The notes under the pieces were generated by a model. That model was given only the letters and a program-made list of their open reading frames with translations, did no database searches and had not been told where the DNA came from. From JAYZQT01 sp036136335 (GTDB taxonomy: Bacteria > Pseudomonadota > Alphaproteobacteria > MPNO01 > UBA830): a stretch of 64,000 nucleotides of DNA. The stretch covers positions 117,613-181,612 of the forward strand of contig JAYZQT010000007.1 of the NCBI GenBank assembly GCA_036136335.1. Reading direction: 5' to 3'. Every line of letters starts with the position of its first letter. The first letter of the stretch is position 1. Shown here one piece after another: positions 63,320 through 64,000 of the stretch. A program made the translations under genes and the position numbers.

Positions 63320-63454
63320 GACTTGGGGTCCTACAGTTTGTAGTGTTTTTCTTGCCCTACCATTACTTGAACTATCCCTACAACCCCTCGGGAGAAAAAA
63401 CCCGGAAGGTCACGCGGCGTTTTTCAGATCGCATGCAACAGATATGCAACAAAC

Positions 63455-63484
63455 AAACGAAAGCCGCCCCAAAGCGGGACGGCC
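63455..63484 (-). terminator. rho-independent terminator downstream of the tRNA-fMet 3' half
   Basis: On the minus strand GCCGTCCCG-CTTT-GGGGCGGC forms a stem with one bulge and is followed by TTTCGTTTGTT. It lies about 28 nt past the tRNA fragment's CCA end, where a tRNA-fMet transcript would be expected to end. Confidence 0.7.
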
Positions 63485-63509
63485 AACAAATTGATTTAGT
63501 TGGATAAAT

Positions 63510-63553
<44 letters not shown>

Positions 63554-64000
63554 CACGCCTCCATTCTGGTTGTTGACATTGGGTGGAGACTAACTTTTTA
63601 GGATGGAGATAATGCCCAGACATCGCCTTTTGGCCTATCGAATCGAAATTAACTTGACTTCAGAGAGTCAAGAACCATATGTTATATGACACCATGTGTT
63701 GGACCTTATATTATTTTTTTATGTCATATGATCTTTTTAATAAGACACCTATAGAAGGATTTTAAATGTACACGAGCTTTAATTACCCAATTAAGCGGAT
63801 TATAGGCGGAAGAACCTTCAACACCGAGGTTTCCACCGAAATCGCAGGCTTTGATTCTCACGACGAACATTTCGGCTACTCAAATAAGACTGCATTATTC
63901 AAAACCCGCAAAGGCGCTTATTTTCTCGGGTCTTTTCAAGAATACCATGAGGACGAGCCGCTATCGATAATCCCTCTCACACCTGAAAGGGCAAAAATTT
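63554..64000. mobile_element. probable edge of an integrated element (continues beyond the window)
   Basis: Begins where the tRNA-fMet fragment ends. By the geometry of tRNA integration the element should lie on the side that replaced the 5' half, which is here. The DNA is AT-rich and encodes a protein of mobile-element type. No integrase is visible in the 447 bases available. Confidence 0.5.
63766..64000 (+). CDS. hypothetical protein, partial (3' end beyond window)
   Basis: ATG at 63766 with AAGGA 7 nt upstream; 78 codons remain open to the window edge. The pattern (GGRTFNTEVSTEIAGFD, LFKTRKGAYFLGSFQEY, IIPLTPERAK) resembles small proteins of phages and conjugative elements that begin with a Y/F-x-T-E start, a K/R-x-G-x-Y/F-FL core and a PL-x-x-x-x-A tail. 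Function unknown. Confidence 0.65.
   Translation, partial: MYTSFNYPIKRIIGGRTFNTEVSTEIAGFDSHDEHFGYSNKTALFKTRKGAYFLGSFQEYHEDEPLSIIPLTPERAKI

Overview
The window looks like chromosome from a free-living, probably marine, alphaproteobacterial heterotroph. Three things point that way: TRAP and tripartite tricarboxylate (TctA/TctC) transporters, many oxygenases and ligases for aromatic or xenobiotic carboxylates, and the 3' half of a tRNA-fMet whose sequence matches, from memory, the alphaproteobacterial form. The lineage is inferred. No ribosomal or other marker gene is present, and no recognisable transcriptional regulator is encoded anywhere in the 64 kb.

Layout. (1) 1-19 kb, catabolic and uptake genes: a minus-strand run of OYE-type flavin reductase, acyl-CoA ligase and TctA; two TRAP binding proteins and one fused TRAP permease; a Rieske oxygenase followed by a two-domain VOC protein; an MFS permease; a SnoaL-like protein; a frameshifted class A flavin monooxygenase divergent from an acyl-CoA-dehydrogenase-like monooxygenase; and a cupin/carboxymuconolactone-decarboxylase pair. 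(2) 19.4-37.8 kb, an AT-richer surface-glycan island: two polyprenyl-phosphate glycosyltransferases, a broken VTT membrane gene, a Wzm/Wzt-type ABC exporter, a flippase-like protein, an SDR, a Gfo/Idh oxidoreductase, and a tightly overlapping GDP-heptose operon (hddA-hddC-gmhA-gmhB) ending in transaldolase. Close by are a class III extradiol dioxygenase, a radical SAM protein, gluconokinase, 6-phosphogluconate dehydrogenase and another glycosyltransferase. Transaldolase makes sedoheptulose 7-phosphate, the GmhA substrate, so the island appears to carry part of its own heptose precursor supply. (3) 38-51.5 kb, catabolic genes again: an enamidase-like amidohydrolase, an ACMSD-type amidohydrolase with a frameshifted Rieske protein, GMC oxidoreductase, DUF350, zinc alcohol dehydrogenase, MazG-like protein, alpha/beta hydrolase with a luciferase-like monooxygenase, a signal-less SsuA/NMT1-like protein, and a Rieske dioxygenase alpha/beta pair. 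(4) 51.5-57 kb, a minus-strand cluster of a molybdenum transhydroxylase-like enzyme (large and small subunits), an AhpD-like protein and a PEP-mutase/isocitrate-lyase family enzyme. (5) 57-63.3 kb: GST, a Cas4/RecB-like nuclease, a DapA-family protein, a luciferase-like monooxygenase, TctC and a DUF3127 protein. (6) From about 63.5 kb, a truncated tRNA-fMet 3' half and then AT-rich DNA, which looks like the edge of an integrated element.

The observation most worth following is at 52,381-52,926. An AhpD-like protein reads through full length with a single in-frame TGA exactly where the second cysteine of the CxxC redox motif should be. A GC-rich hairpin follows at the distance expected of a bacterial SECIS element, so this is a candidate selenoprotein. 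Other points of interest are the SCP2-like domain fused to the transhydroxylase-like subunit, the heptose/pentose-phosphate island, the tRNA-fMet attachment-site remnant, and a flavin monooxygenase whose two halves are joined by a -1 shift at a classical A AAA AAC heptamer.
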